DNA from: Bacteroidales bacterium
Lineage (GTDB): Bacteria > Bacteroidota > Bacteroidia > Bacteroidales > NBLH01
Assembly: GCA_016937695.1 (NCBI GenBank)
Contig: JAFGWC010000157.1
Span: forward strand, 16,076-80,075
Direction of reading: 5' to 3'
DNA length: 64,000 nt
Shown: positions 36,492-44,909 of the stretch, in pieces
Layout of the letters: each line of letters opens with the position of its first letter
Numbering within the stretch: position 1 is the first letter of the stretch
Notes under the pieces: model-generated
Databases searched by the model: none
What the model saw: the letters and a program-made list of their open reading frames with translations, nothing else
What the model was told of the DNA's origin: nothing
Translations under genes and position numbers: made by a program

Positions 36492-37091
36492 TTAATCTTT
36501 AATGCATCTAACAGAAAACGACCAAGATTTTGGTCTTGTACGTCTAAAAACTTGCTTGCTGTCTTTGTAAAATTGACGATACCATGCAACACCATTTTGC
36601 TCTGTTGAAGTCCAGAAAAAAGCCTGTATATTGATTAGATTATTATTAGCCGGCGGATTTCTATATCCTCCTAATAAAATATTAAATCCTAAAGTAGTGT
36701 CATTTAATAATTTACTTCCTTGGTCAGTTCCTCTCCATTTGTCATACTTATCTAAATCAGCTTCAGCCATACCCAAATATGTTTCCAATTGTTTCCACTC
36801 CTGATCAGATGGTAAATGCCATCCTGCCGGGCAAGCAGTTATTGCTGCATCCCAATTATATAATCTACCAAAAACTTTACAATTTTCAGCTTTTTTATTA
36901 TAACACCAAGATTTATCAGTTTTAAAGTTTAAATTTTGTGCCATCCAAACTTGGTTAGCAATTGTAACTGTTTTATAATTGGAACTATCTCTTATATCTA
37001 ATAAGATTTCATTATTGTTTTGTGCAAAAGCAGTCAAACTTGAAAATGCAACAAATACAAATAGAACTTTTTTAAATAACGTTTTTATCAT
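36492..37091 (-). CDS. secreted FISUMP-domain protein
   Basis: 199 residues. Signal peptide to about 23 ('FVAFSSLTAFAQ'). 'YKTVTIANQVWMAQNL', 'GRLYNWDAAITACPAGWHLP' and the ending 'FRRTRPKSWSFSVRCIKD' are the hallmarks of the Fibrobacter succinogenes major paralogous domain (TIGR02145), a C-type-lectin-like secreted module common in Bacteroidota. Role unknown, probably surface binding. No type IX sorting domain. Divergent from the ECF sigma operon. Confidence 0.9.
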   Translation of the reverse strand: MIKTLFKKVLFVFVAFSSLTAFAQNNNEILLDIRDSSNYKTVTIANQVWMAQNLNFKTDKSWCYNKKAENCKVFGRLYNWDAAITACPAGWHLPSDQEWKQLETYLGMAEADLDKYDKWRGTDQGSKLLNDTTLGFNILLGGYRNPPANNNLINIQAFFWTSTEQNGVAWYRQFYKDSKQVFRRTRPKSWSFSVRCIKD

Positions 37092-37343
37092 TATAATTAC
37101 TTTTTTTTAATAGGGCACAAAAGTAGTTTTTTATTCTCTTTAACCCGAATAATTCGGATATTATATACTTATTTTTCTATACATTTAACAAATAATGTAT
37201 AAATTTTGTTTTATTTATCTTTTAAATATCTCAAATTTGGATGTGCTTTTTCTTTTACTGAAACCAACATATTGTATTAATAATAAACAGCTTAGTTATA
37301 TAAATAAGGAATTTAATAAATAATTAAGTTTAAATAAAAAAAG

Positions 37344-37381
37344 ACTAAACCCACAAGTATTTTAAGAATTTTGTGTCAAAA
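37344..37381 (+). promoter_or_regulatory. candidate ECF sigma promoter upstream of the sigma gene (site 1)
   Basis: ACTAAAC at 37344, CAAGT at 37354-37358, 14 bases, then GTGTCAAAA at 37373-37381. The same CAAGT-N14-GTGTCAAAA occurs upstream of the anti-sigma gene. ECF promoters typically have an A-rich/AAC -35 and a GTC-containing -10, which this pair resembles. The ATG lies 26 bases past the block. Confidence 0.5.
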
Positions 37382-37407
37382 GAAAAAACTTAAACAAAGT
37401 TTTAATA

Positions 37408-37968
37408 ATGGATGATAATCAATTAATAAAAAACATACAAAACAAAGACAGTAAAGCATTTCAAACTTTAGTTGAAAGGCATCAGACAAAAGTGATAAAT
37501 ATTTGTAATGGTTTTGTACATAATAAAGACGATGCGCAAGATATTGCGCAAGAAGTTTTTATTGAAATTTACAAATCAATAGATAAATTTAGAAGTGAAG
37601 CCAAGCTTTCTACATGGATTTACAGAATAAGCGTAAATAAATCATTAAATTTTATAAGAGATAATAAAAAAAATAAATGGCTTCAAAGTTTAGATTTATT
37701 ATTTGTATCAGATAAAAATATTAATAATAATAGTTTTATTGATGAAGATAAATTGGAAGAGGAAGAAAAAACGAAAATTATACATCAAGCATTAAATTCT
37801 TTAGCCGAAAATCAAAAAATTGCTTTTACGCTAAATAAGTATGAAGATCTTAGTTATAAAGAAATATCTGAAATAATGAAAATATCTATATCATCGGTTG
37901 AATCTTTGATGTTTAGAGCAAAAAAGAATTTGCAAAAAAAATTAATAAATTATTATCAAAAAAAATAA
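37408..37968 (+). CDS. ECF-type RNA polymerase sigma factor
   Basis: 186 residues. Region 2 'FQTLVERHQTKVINICNGFV' with 'DAQDIAQEVFIEIYKSIDKF' and 'STWIYRISVNKSLNFIR', a variable linker, then region 4 'LAENQKIAFTLNKYEDLSYK' with the HTH 'EISEIMKISISSVESLMFRA'. It is the first gene of a four-gene unit with an anti-sigma factor and two Spy/CpxP-like proteins, so it probably answers envelope or metal stress. The matching promoter-like sites before it and before the anti-sigma gene suggest autoregulation. Confidence 0.95.
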   Translation: MDDNQLIKNIQNKDSKAFQTLVERHQTKVINICNGFVHNKDDAQDIAQEVFIEIYKSIDKFRSEAKLSTWIYRISVNKSLNFIRDNKKNKWLQSLDLLFVSDKNINNNSFIDEDKLEEEEKTKIIHQALNSLAENQKIAFTLNKYEDLSYKEISEIMKISISSVESLMFRAKKNLQKKLINYYQKK

Positions 37969-38004
37969 ACTAAACGCAAGTTTTTTAAATTAATAGTGTC
38001 AAAA
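37969..38004 (+). promoter_or_regulatory. candidate ECF promoter upstream of the anti-sigma gene (site 2)
   Basis: ACTAAAC at 37969-37975, CAAGT at 37977-37981, 14 bases, GTGTCAAAA at 37996-38004: CAAGT-N14-GTGTCAAAA identical in spacing to site 1. It begins at the base after the sigma stop codon. The GTG within it would otherwise read as a start for an extended anti-sigma protein. Confidence 0.5.
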
Positions 38005-38022
38005 TACAAAAACAACGAAACA

Positions 38023-38490
38023 ATGAAATGCAAAGAAGTAAATAAAGAGCTTATTTTTTATACAGATAATAACTTATCTAAAGAAAAAAAACAAGCGATT
38101 GAAAATCATTTAAAAACATGCGCTCATTGTCGTAATTTATATAATGTTTTTAAAGAGAGCTTTGAAATTATAGAAAAAGAAAAGATAAAGGAATTGGATT
38201 CTTTTTTCTATTCACACTTATCAGAAAAAATAAATCAAATTGAAAATAAGAAAGAAAAAGTTATTTGGTTAAAATCAAAACAAGTTTATTTTCAAGCAAT
38301 TGCAGCAAGTTTAATAATATTTTTAAGTATTTATTCCGGTATTTTTTTAGGAACAACTAATTTGGATAAAAGTGCTAATTATACAAATTCAGAAGATTAT
38401 GAATTATTTGCAGAATCATATAATTTAAATCAAAATACAAAAAGCACATATGAAATGAGCTTATTAGAAATAGAAGAAAAAAACAAGTAA
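38023..38490 (+). CDS. anti-sigma factor, zinc-finger (zf-HC2) type
   Basis: 155 residues. 'MKCKEVNKELIFYTDNNLS' and 'IENHLKTCAHCRNLY' give the HxxxCxxC zinc-binding anti-sigma domain; one TM segment at about 92-112 ('AIAASLIIFLSIYSGIFLG') and a periplasmic C-terminus follow. It should hold the sigma factor at the membrane until a signal is sensed. ATG 38023 is chosen over the in-frame GTG at 37996 because the zf-HC2 family begins directly before the MxC motif and the GTG falls in a promoter-like block. It lies 54 bases after the sigma gene. Confidence 0.88.
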   Translation: MKCKEVNKELIFYTDNNLSKEKKQAIENHLKTCAHCRNLYNVFKESFEIIEKEKIKELDSFFYSHLSEKINQIENKKEKVIWLKSKQVYFQAIAASLIIFLSIYSGIFLGTTNLDKSANYTNSEDYELFAESYNLNQNTKSTYEMSLLEIEEKNK

Positions 38491-38505
38491 TATAAAAAAC
38501 TAATT

Positions 38506-39054
38506 ATGAACACATTACAAAAAAAACGAACAATAATCGCTATAATAATATTTCTTTTATTATTAAATATTTCGGCAATATCAACTATTGTTTACCATAA
38601 AATTCAATATAATGATATAAGGAACAATTCAGAGCAGTATAATTCAGGAAACAGAAATATTAGAAACCCACACATGCGAGTAAAAAAGTTTATTAAAGAA
38701 GAACTTGGACTTACAGATAAACAATTTGAATCATATTGTAAACTAAAAGATCAAAATATTAATAATTCGCAAGTAATATTTGAAAAAATTAATGAGAATA
38801 AAAAATTAATAATTGATGAAATAAAAGAAAAAGATCCAGATACACTATTATTAGACAATTTTGCAAAAAACATTGGTGAATTGCATGCTCAAATACAATT
38901 GGAAACAATAAAGCATTTTTTAGAAGTTAAAAAAATTCTTAATGAAAATCAAATTGAAAAATTTGAACTTCTTCTCTCAAAAATGAATAATCATCAAATG
39001 CACATGAGAGAAAATAATTATTCGCAAAAAAGAAATAGAAGATATAAAAATTAA
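38506..39054 (+). CDS. membrane-anchored Spy/CpxP-like periplasmic protein
   Basis: 182 residues. One N-terminal TM (about 10-30) and a helical periplasmic domain, 'FIKEELGLTDKQFESYCKLK', then helices with 'ELHAQIQLETIKHFLEVKKI' and 'LNENQIEKFELLLSKM', a CpxP/Spy-type helical hairpin. Family members are heavy-metal or misfolding sensors and chaperones. It lies 15 bases after the anti-sigma gene, in the position of a periplasmic sensor that could modulate it. Confidence 0.8.
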   Translation: MNTLQKKRTIIAIIIFLLLLNISAISTIVYHKIQYNDIRNNSEQYNSGNRNIRNPHMRVKKFIKEELGLTDKQFESYCKLKDQNINNSQVIFEKINENKKLIIDEIKEKDPDTLLLDNFAKNIGELHAQIQLETIKHFLEVKKILNENQIEKFELLLSKMNNHQMHMRENNYSQKRNRRYKN

Positions 39055-39104
39055 ATAAAAATCATCAACTATAAATATGTTAAATTATTAAAAAACAATA
39101 AGTT

Positions 39105-39590
39105 ATGAAAACAATTAGATTAAAATCATTATCAGTAATTTTAGCAGTAATGCTATTAAGTTTTGGAACACAATTGAATGCTCAAAGATATCAAGGTAAA
39201 AACATGCAAAACAAACAAAATTTTGAATGCAATATACCTGATTTAACAGATGAGCAAAAAAGTAAAATTGAAGTTTTAAAAGTAAGTCATTTAAAAGAAG
39301 TAACAACTCATAAAAATTTAATGTCTGAAAAACGAGCACATTTAAATACTTTACGAACTGCAGACAAACCAGACATGAATGCAATTAACAAAACACTTGA
39401 CGAAATTGGTGCTTTAAGAACAAATATGCAGAAAAAAAGCGAGGCTCATCGCCAATCGGTTAGAGCTTTACTTACTGATAATCAAAGAGTTTATTTTGAT
39501 GCCAGAAAAGGAAATAGAATGCATAAAGGTAATATGAAAGGAAAAGGTATGGGAAATGGACGTGGCGTAAATTGTCCTAATTCAAAATAA
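39105..39590 (+). CDS. secreted Spy/CpxP-like protein
   Basis: 161 residues. Signal peptide (cleavage about 'GTQLNAQ', residue 26), 'CNIPDLTDEQKSKIEVLK', a helical pair 'HLKEVTTHKNLMSEKRAHLN' and 'SVRALLTDNQRVYFDARKG', and a basic tail rich in Gly, Lys, Met and His ('NMKGKGMGNGRG'). Such Met/His-rich tails may bind metal; this is inference. Fourth gene of the ECF unit, ended by a terminator. Confidence 0.85.
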   Translation: MKTIRLKSLSVILAVMLLSFGTQLNAQRYQGKNMQNKQNFECNIPDLTDEQKSKIEVLKVSHLKEVTTHKNLMSEKRAHLNTLRTADKPDMNAINKTLDEIGALRTNMQKKSEAHRQSVRALLTDNQRVYFDARKGNRMHKGNMKGKGMGNGRGVNCPNSK

Positions 39591-39610
39591 TTTTCTGATA
39601 AATAAAAATT

Positions 39611-39648
39611 GAAAAACTGCTTTTTTAAAAGGGCAGTTTTTCTTTTTT
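39611..39648. terminator. terminator between the ECF operon and ald
   Basis: AAAAACTGC and GCAGTTTTT arms with a 12-base AT-rich loop followed by T-rich sequence; A-rich flank upstream lets it work for the convergent alanine dehydrogenase gene too. Confidence 0.8.
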
Positions 39649-40858
39649 AAAATGCTGCCATTAATAAATTAATATCCTTAGATATAATTTCAAATTTATT
39701 TCCAACAATTTCTTTAGTTAAAATACCATTAAAAATATAAACACCTTCTCTTAATCCTTTATCTGATTTAAGTAAATTAATTACACCTCCCTGTTCGCTA
39801 ATTCTAATAATATCTTCGCTTAATATATTACTTAATGCAATAGAAGCCGTTCTGGCAACACGAGAGGCAATATTTGGAACACAATAATGTATAACTCCAT
39901 GTTTTTCAAAAGTTGGTTTTGAATGATTTGTAGGTTTTGAAGTTTCGAAACAAGAAACTCTGTCGGCATTTAAATCGATAATAACAGAACCATTTTTCAT
40001 TTCTTTAACCATTTCTTCAGAAACAATAAAGTCGTCATTTTGTTCATCAATATCGAGAGAGCCAATAACAACTTCTGCTGATTTTAAAGCTTTTTTTAGA
40101 GCGTGAGGTTGAAGAATTGAAGTAAATATTTGCCGTCCTATTCTATGTTGTAAGTCTCTTAAATTACTGATAGATTTATCAAAAACTTTTATATTTGCTC
40201 CAAGTCCTAAAGCAGCATTTACAACATGTTCAGCTGCAGTATCAGAACCAATTATTACAATTTCGGCAGGTGAAATACCTGTAATTCCTCCCAATAATAC
40301 TCCTTTTCCATTGTTTTGATTAGATAATATTTCACTTGCAATATTTATTGAGATTTTTCCTGCAATTTCACTCATTGAGCGAACTATAGGATGATATTTA
40401 AAATCTGTTTTAATATATTCAAAAGCAATTGCATAAACCTTTTTTTTCATTAGAGCGATAATTTGCTCTTTGGTTTGAGTTGATAAATGAATTGCTGAGA
40501 TAATAGTTTGATTTGATTGAAGTAATTCAATATCACCATTTAAAAATGGTGATATTTTTAAAATAATAGAAGCTTTAAATACATCTTCCCTATTTTGACT
40601 AATTATTGCTCCGGCTTCGCTGTATTCTAAATCGCTGTATCTTGCTCCTTGTCCTGCGCCTGTTTCAATTACAATTTTATGCCCGTATTCTGAGAGAAGT
40701 TTAACAGCTTGAGGTGTTAATGGAATTCTGTTTTCAAATTTTTTATCTTCTTTTGGGATGCCAATAAATAATTCTTTTTTGTTTTTTTTTATTTCAAGCA
40801 TTTCTTCCTGAGGAAAAAGTCTTTGTTGCCCTAGTGAGTATTGTGTAAACTCATTCAT
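39647..40858 (-). CDS. ald: alanine dehydrogenase
   Basis: 403 residues. 'IGIPKEDKKFENRIPLTPQA' is the N-terminal AlaDH/PNT signature with the substrate Arg/Lys, 'EYGHKIVIETGAGQGARYSD' follows, and the NAD-binding 'GTEIVIIGSDTAAEHVVNAAL'-type glycine loop reads 'AEIVIIGSDTAAEHVV'. Interconverts alanine and pyruvate with NAD. The family also contains transhydrogenase alpha subunits, which have a longer C-terminus, so ald is preferred. A 181-base gap separates it from tsaE upstream. Confidence 0.88.
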   Translation of the reverse strand: MNEFTQYSLGQQRLFPQEEMLEIKKNKKELFIGIPKEDKKFENRIPLTPQAVKLLSEYGHKIVIETGAGQGARYSDLEYSEAGAIISQNREDVFKASIILKISPFLNGDIELLQSNQTIISAIHLSTQTKEQIIALMKKKVYAIAFEYIKTDFKYHPIVRSMSEIAGKISINIASEILSNQNNGKGVLLGGITGISPAEIVIIGSDTAAEHVVNAALGLGANIKVFDKSISNLRDLQHRIGRQIFTSILQPHALKKALKSAEVVIGSLDIDEQNDDFIVSEEMVKEMKNGSVIIDLNADRVSCFETSKPTNHSKPTFEKHGVIHYCVPNIASRVARTASIALSNILSEDIIRISEQGGVINLLKSDKGLREGVYIFNGILTKEIVGNKFEIISKDINLLMAAF

Positions 40859-41039
40859 AAAAATAAAATTTTGAAAATAGGCTAATATCTGAACTTAAAA
40901 AAACTAATTTATTTCTAATATTAATTGATTAATAATCTGATTTCGATATAAATTCAATTAAATTAGAAAAAAGTTTACCAAAGTTAAAATATTAAATCAA
41001 ATATTCAAAGTAATAATAGTATATTAAAGTTTACAAATT

Positions 41040-41486
41040 TTATAACGGATGTTTAGTTATTTCAACAAGTCTTGAACCGGATTCTAAAATTTTAATATTA
41101 CATTTAAAATGGATGTCTGGAAGTAAGCTTTCAATTTTTTCAGCCCATTCTATTAAACATAAGTTATTACTGTAAAAATAGTCTTCATATCCAATATCAT
41201 AAGCTTCTTCAATTTGATTTATTCTGTAAAAATCAAAATGGAATACATTTCTGCCGCTATCTGATAAATATTCGTTTATCAAAGAAAAACTAGGGCTGCT
41301 TGCTATATCAATAATACCAAGATTTTCACAAATTGCTTTAATAAAAGTTGTTTTGCCGGCTCCCATTTCGCCATAAAAAGCAATGCAATTTGTTTCAACT
41401 ACGTCATTATCAAGATTTAATTGACGAATTAATTCTGCTGCATATTCATTAATTTTATCAATAGACTTAATTTCAAATTTAATCAT
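41040..41486 (-). CDS. tsaE: tRNA threonylcarbamoyladenosine biosynthesis ATPase TsaE
   Basis: 148 residues. P-loop 'FYGEMGAGKTTFIKAIC', switch 'SPSFSLINEY', 'VFHFDFYRI' and 'CLIEWAEKI' are the TsaE motifs in order. Takes part in making t6A37 in ANN-decoding tRNAs, with TsaB/TsaD/TsaC encoded elsewhere. It follows porX by 40 bases on the same strand; the porX-tsaE order is probably cotranscription only. Confidence 0.95.
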   Translation of the reverse strand: MIKFEIKSIDKINEYAAELIRQLNLDNDVVETNCIAFYGEMGAGKTTFIKAICENLGIIDIASSPSFSLINEYLSDSGRNVFHFDFYRINQIEEAYDIGYEDYFYSNNLCLIEWAEKIESLLPDIHFKCNIKILESGSRLVEITKHPL

Positions 41487-41526
41487 TATTGTAAAAAAAT
41501 AAGTAAATAATATTTTTGAAAACCAA

Positions 41527-43080
41527 CTATTCTTTAGGTTTTAGAACAACAAAAGGAATTAACATTTCTTCCATAGAAATTCCTCCATGTTGAAAAGTAT
41601 CTTTATAATAACTAACATAGTAATTATAATTATTTGGATAGGCGAAAAAATCTTTATTGTATGAGAAAATATATTTTGAGCTTAAAAATGATTTTGGTAA
41701 TCCTATTGAAAGCGGATCATTAACTTCATAAACTTCTTTTGGATTATATTTAAGGCTTTTACCTTGTTTAAATCTAAGATTTTTAGTTATATTTTTATCT
41801 CCGATAACTTTTACAGGATTTGTAACCCTAATTGTTCCATGATCTGTTGTAATAACAACTTTTACTTTTTTATTGCTTAATTCCTTTAAAAGCTCAAATA
41901 ATGTAGAATGCTCAAACCAAGTAAGAGTTAATGCTCTATATGAAGCCTCGTCATTTGTAAGTTCTCTAATCATTTGCATTTCGGTTCGAGCATGAGAAAG
42001 CATATCTACAAAATTATAGATAATCACAACCAGCTTGTTTTCCAGAATATTATTTAAATTGCTGATTATTTTTTCGCCTGATTTATTGTTTAAAATTTTG
42101 TCAAAATAAAAATTTACATCAATTTTTAATCTTTCTAATTGTTTTTCAAGCAGAACTTTTTCATTAAGATTTTTTCCTCCTTCGTCTTCATCATAAATCC
42201 ATAAATCGGGATGATTTTTGGCAATATCCGCAGGCATTAATCCTGCAAAAAGCGAGTTTCTTGCATATTGCGTAGCGGTTGGTAAAATGCTTGAATATAT
42301 TATTTCTTCTTCTAACTGATAAAACTCTCGAATTAATGGTTGCAGTACTTTCCATTGATCAAATCTTAAGTTGTCAACTATTATCATAACTACCTGACTA
42401 TCTTCAAGTAGTGGAATTATTTTATCTTTTAAAATATTTAAAGGCAAAATTGGTTTACATTCACTATTTGGTTTAAACCAATTTGCATATTCTCTATTAA
42501 TAAACTTAGCGAAAGAATTATTAGCTTCTTCTTTCTGAAATTTTAATACTTCATCCATTGTATTATCTTCCGATTGTTCAAGCTTCAACTCCCAAGAAAC
42601 AAGCTGTTTGTATATTTCGGTCCAATCAGAAAAGCATGCAGAATTATTAATTTGCATACTAAGTTTTGAAAACTCTAGTTGATAATCGGAAGTAGTTTTT
42701 TGAGTTACTAATCTTTTTAAATCAACATTTTTTTTAATTGCAAGTAATATTTGTTTTGGATTAACCGGTTTAATAAGATAATCTGAAATTTTTGCTCCAA
42801 TTGCAATATCCATAATGTCTTCTTCTTCATTTTTGGTTACCATTATAATTGGAATTGTAGGATAAATGCTTTTAATAACATCTAAAGTTTCAAGACCACT
42901 TAAACCTGGCATATGTTCATCAAGAAAAATGATATCAAAATGGTTTTCATGAACTAAAGCAATACCGTCGTCGCCATTATTTGCAGTAATTACATTATAT
43001 CCTTTTTCTTCTAAAAAAAGAATATGAATTTTCAACAAATCAATTTCATCGTCAACCCAAAGGATGTTTATTTTTCTCAT
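41527..43080 (-). CDS. porX: PorX: response regulator fused to PglZ phosphatase-like domain
   Basis: 517 residues, the expected PorX length. The receiver at 1-120 carries the phospho-acceptor Asp54 ('IIFLDEHMPG') and Lys in 'YLIKPVNP'. After a helical linker comes an alkaline-phosphatase-superfamily PglZ domain with 'VMIIVDNLRFDQW', the catalytic Thr candidate in 'SILPTATQYARNS' and the metal site 'VVITTDHGTIRV'. PorX controls type IX secretion genes and acts on oligonucleotides by published work in Porphyromonas/Flavobacterium; the partner PorY kinase is not in the window. A 112-base gap separates it from the upstream lipoprotein gene. Confidence 0.95.
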   Translation of the reverse strand: MRKINILWVDDEIDLLKIHILFLEEKGYNVITANNGDDGIALVHENHFDIIFLDEHMPGLSGLETLDVIKSIYPTIPIIMVTKNEEEDIMDIAIGAKISDYLIKPVNPKQILLAIKKNVDLKRLVTQKTTSDYQLEFSKLSMQINNSACFSDWTEIYKQLVSWELKLEQSEDNTMDEVLKFQKEEANNSFAKFINREYANWFKPNSECKPILPLNILKDKIIPLLEDSQVVMIIVDNLRFDQWKVLQPLIREFYQLEEEIIYSSILPTATQYARNSLFAGLMPADIAKNHPDLWIYDEDEGGKNLNEKVLLEKQLERLKIDVNFYFDKILNNKSGEKIISNLNNILENKLVVIIYNFVDMLSHARTEMQMIRELTNDEASYRALTLTWFEHSTLFELLKELSNKKVKVVITTDHGTIRVTNPVKVIGDKNITKNLRFKQGKSLKYNPKEVYEVNDPLSIGLPKSFLSSKYIFSYNKDFFAYPNNYNYYVSYYKDTFQHGGISMEEMLIPFVVLKPKE

Positions 43081-43133
43081 TAAAATAGATTTGAAAAAAT
43101 TAGAATAAATATCTGCAAATATTACAATTATAA

Positions 43134-43175
43134 CAATAAAAAAACCAAAAGCATCTTTAAAAAAGACACTTTTGG
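43134..43175 (-). terminator. terminator after the coiled-coil lipoprotein
   Basis: CCAAAAG-CA-TCTTT, loop AAA, AAAGA-CA-CTTTTGG: 12 paired bases with a 2x2 internal mismatch. On the minus strand a run of seven Ts follows. Confidence 0.8.
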
Positions 43176-43192
43176 AATAATATTTTAAAAAC

Positions 43193-44068
43193 TTAGTTAA
43201 CCATTATAACTAGATATTTAGAAACACTCCAAAACTCTTTTGGATTTCTAATTACAAGGCTGTCAATTTTATCATTACCTGCAAAATAATATGAATTTGC
43301 AGGATGTGTTGTAATTAATTCAGCTTTTTTACTTACTAATCTTATTGAAGTAGTTTTTCTGATATCAATTATTTTAAAATAATCTTTATTAAAATTATCC
43401 ATTAGTTTTTCCATTCTACCAATACCAATAAAACCACCTTCTAAAGTAATTACTTTATTTTCTTTTAATTCTTTTTTAGTTCCATACACAAAATATGCAG
43501 TATTTAACTTTTGTTCTTGAATACTAATTAAATCAGACTGATTATCAGCAACTTGATTTAAAGTGTCTAAGTTTTCGTTAAGCTTTGCAATTTCTTGGTT
43601 TAAGTTCTCAACATCAATATTTAATTTAGCCAGATTATTTTTCAATAATTCAATTTCTTCGTTTTTTTGTTCAAGTTCCTGAGTCAATCTATTAATTATT
43701 TTATTGAATTCAGACTCTTTAATATTTGCTTTTTTAAGTTGATAACGCAAATTATTAATTGTTTTTTTGTTTGTATTCATCAACTCATAAATAGCCAAAA
43801 TATCGTCATTAATTTTATCTTTATCTGTTTGATCCAATTCAATATCACCATGAGCTTTTAAAGAAATAATATTTTCCTTTTGCTTAATAGTTTCTAGGTT
43901 TGATTCAATTTCATTAAATGATTTAAGGAAATCATTGATAGTCATGTCTTTATTGTTTGCAATATTTTGCAAACTGTCTCTTTCAGCTTTAATTTTTTCT
44001 ACTTCGGAGTTATTTCCACATGAAGCCAATATAAATGGCAGTAATAAAATAACAATAGCTTTTCTCAT
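43193..44068 (-). CDS. coiled-coil lipoprotein
   Basis: 291 residues. SPII signal with Cys in 'LPFILASCGN' (about 17), a long heptad-repeat coiled coil (about 22-190, rich in Leu, Asn, Glu and Lys), and a C-terminal globular domain of about 95 residues containing 'ITLEGGFIGIGRMEKLMDN' and 'SYYFAGNDKIDSLVIRNP'. Similar proteins occur through Bacteroidota and some are named as collagen-binding adhesins; I cannot confirm that role. Monocistronic between rsmI and porX, with its own terminator. Confidence 0.82.
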   Translation of the reverse strand: MRKAIVILLLPFILASCGNNSEVEKIKAERDSLQNIANNKDMTINDFLKSFNEIESNLETIKQKENIISLKAHGDIELDQTDKDKINDDILAIYELMNTNKKTINNLRYQLKKANIKESEFNKIINRLTQELEQKNEEIELLKNNLAKLNIDVENLNQEIAKLNENLDTLNQVADNQSDLISIQEQKLNTAYFVYGTKKELKENKVITLEGGFIGIGRMEKLMDNFNKDYFKIIDIRKTTSIRLVSKKAELITTHPANSYYFAGNDKIDSLVIRNPKEFWSVSKYLVIMVN

Positions 44069-44137
44069 AATTTATTTATTTGTTTTATTTGTTTTAATTA
44101 AATTAATATATAAAGTGTTAAACGAAAAAAAATTGAA

Positions 44138-44812
44138 TTAATTTTTCCCTTCAACAACAATAACTATTTCGCCTTTAATTTTTTTATCTTTATAAAAATC
44201 AAAAACTTCTTGAAGCGTTCCTCTAATATTTTCTTCAAATATTTTAGTAAGTTCTCTCGATACAGATACTTTTCTTTCGCTTCCAAAAACTGCAATAAAC
44301 TGCTCTAATGCCTTAACCAATCGATGAGGCGATTCGTAAAATATCATTGTTCTGTCCTCATTTTCAAGTCTTTGTATGCTTTTTTGACGACCTTTTTTTT
44401 GAGGTAAAAACCCTTCAAAGCAAAATCTATCTGATGGTAATCCAGAATTAACCAGAGCAGGAATAAACGCAACAGCTCCTGGTAAAGTTTCAACGTTAAT
44501 ATCATTTTTAATGCATTCTCTTGAAAGTAAAAATCCCGGATCTGAAATTGCAGGAGTTCCTGCATCAGAAACTAATGCTATATTTAATCCTTCTTTTAGT
44601 TTTTCAACTATATCAATAATAGTTTTATGTTCATTATGCAAATGATGCGATTGCATTTTATTTACAATATTGTAATGTTTCAACAGAATTACTGTTTTTC
44701 GAGTATCTTCGGCCAAAATTAAATCAACTTCGCTTAAAATTCTTTTAGCTCTAAATGTAAAATCCTCAAGATTTCCAATTGGTGTGGGTACAATATATAA
44801 TTTTCCAAACAT
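44138..44812 (-). CDS. rsmI: 16S rRNA (cytidine1402-2'-O)-methyltransferase
   Basis: 224 residues, the shorter RsmI form. 'LYIVPTPIGNLEDFTFRAKR', 'LILAEDTRKT', 'LVSDAGTPAISDPGFLL' and 'VSVSRELTKIFEE' are the tetrapyrrole-methylase-fold motifs of RsmI. SAM-dependent modification of ribosomal C1402. Single gene. Confidence 0.96.
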   Translation of the reverse strand: MFGKLYIVPTPIGNLEDFTFRAKRILSEVDLILAEDTRKTVILLKHYNIVNKMQSHHLHNEHKTIIDIVEKLKEGLNIALVSDAGTPAISDPGFLLSRECIKNDINVETLPGAVAFIPALVNSGLPSDRFCFEGFLPQKKGRQKSIQRLENEDRTMIFYESPHRLVKALEQFIAVFGSERKVSVSRELTKIFEENIRGTLQEVFDFYKDKKIKGEIVIVVEGKN

Positions 44813-44909
44813 CTACTTTTATTAATATTTATAATCAAATATTTAGTTGAAAATAAAAAACAAAGTTATAAATAGTTTAACAAAAAAAATTATGTATTTA
44901 AAAGTATTT

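Noticed and set aside
37996..38022. GTG start extending the anti-sigma protein by nine codons
   Set aside because: The GTG lies in the repeated GTGTCAAAA block and the family N-terminus matches ATG 38023.
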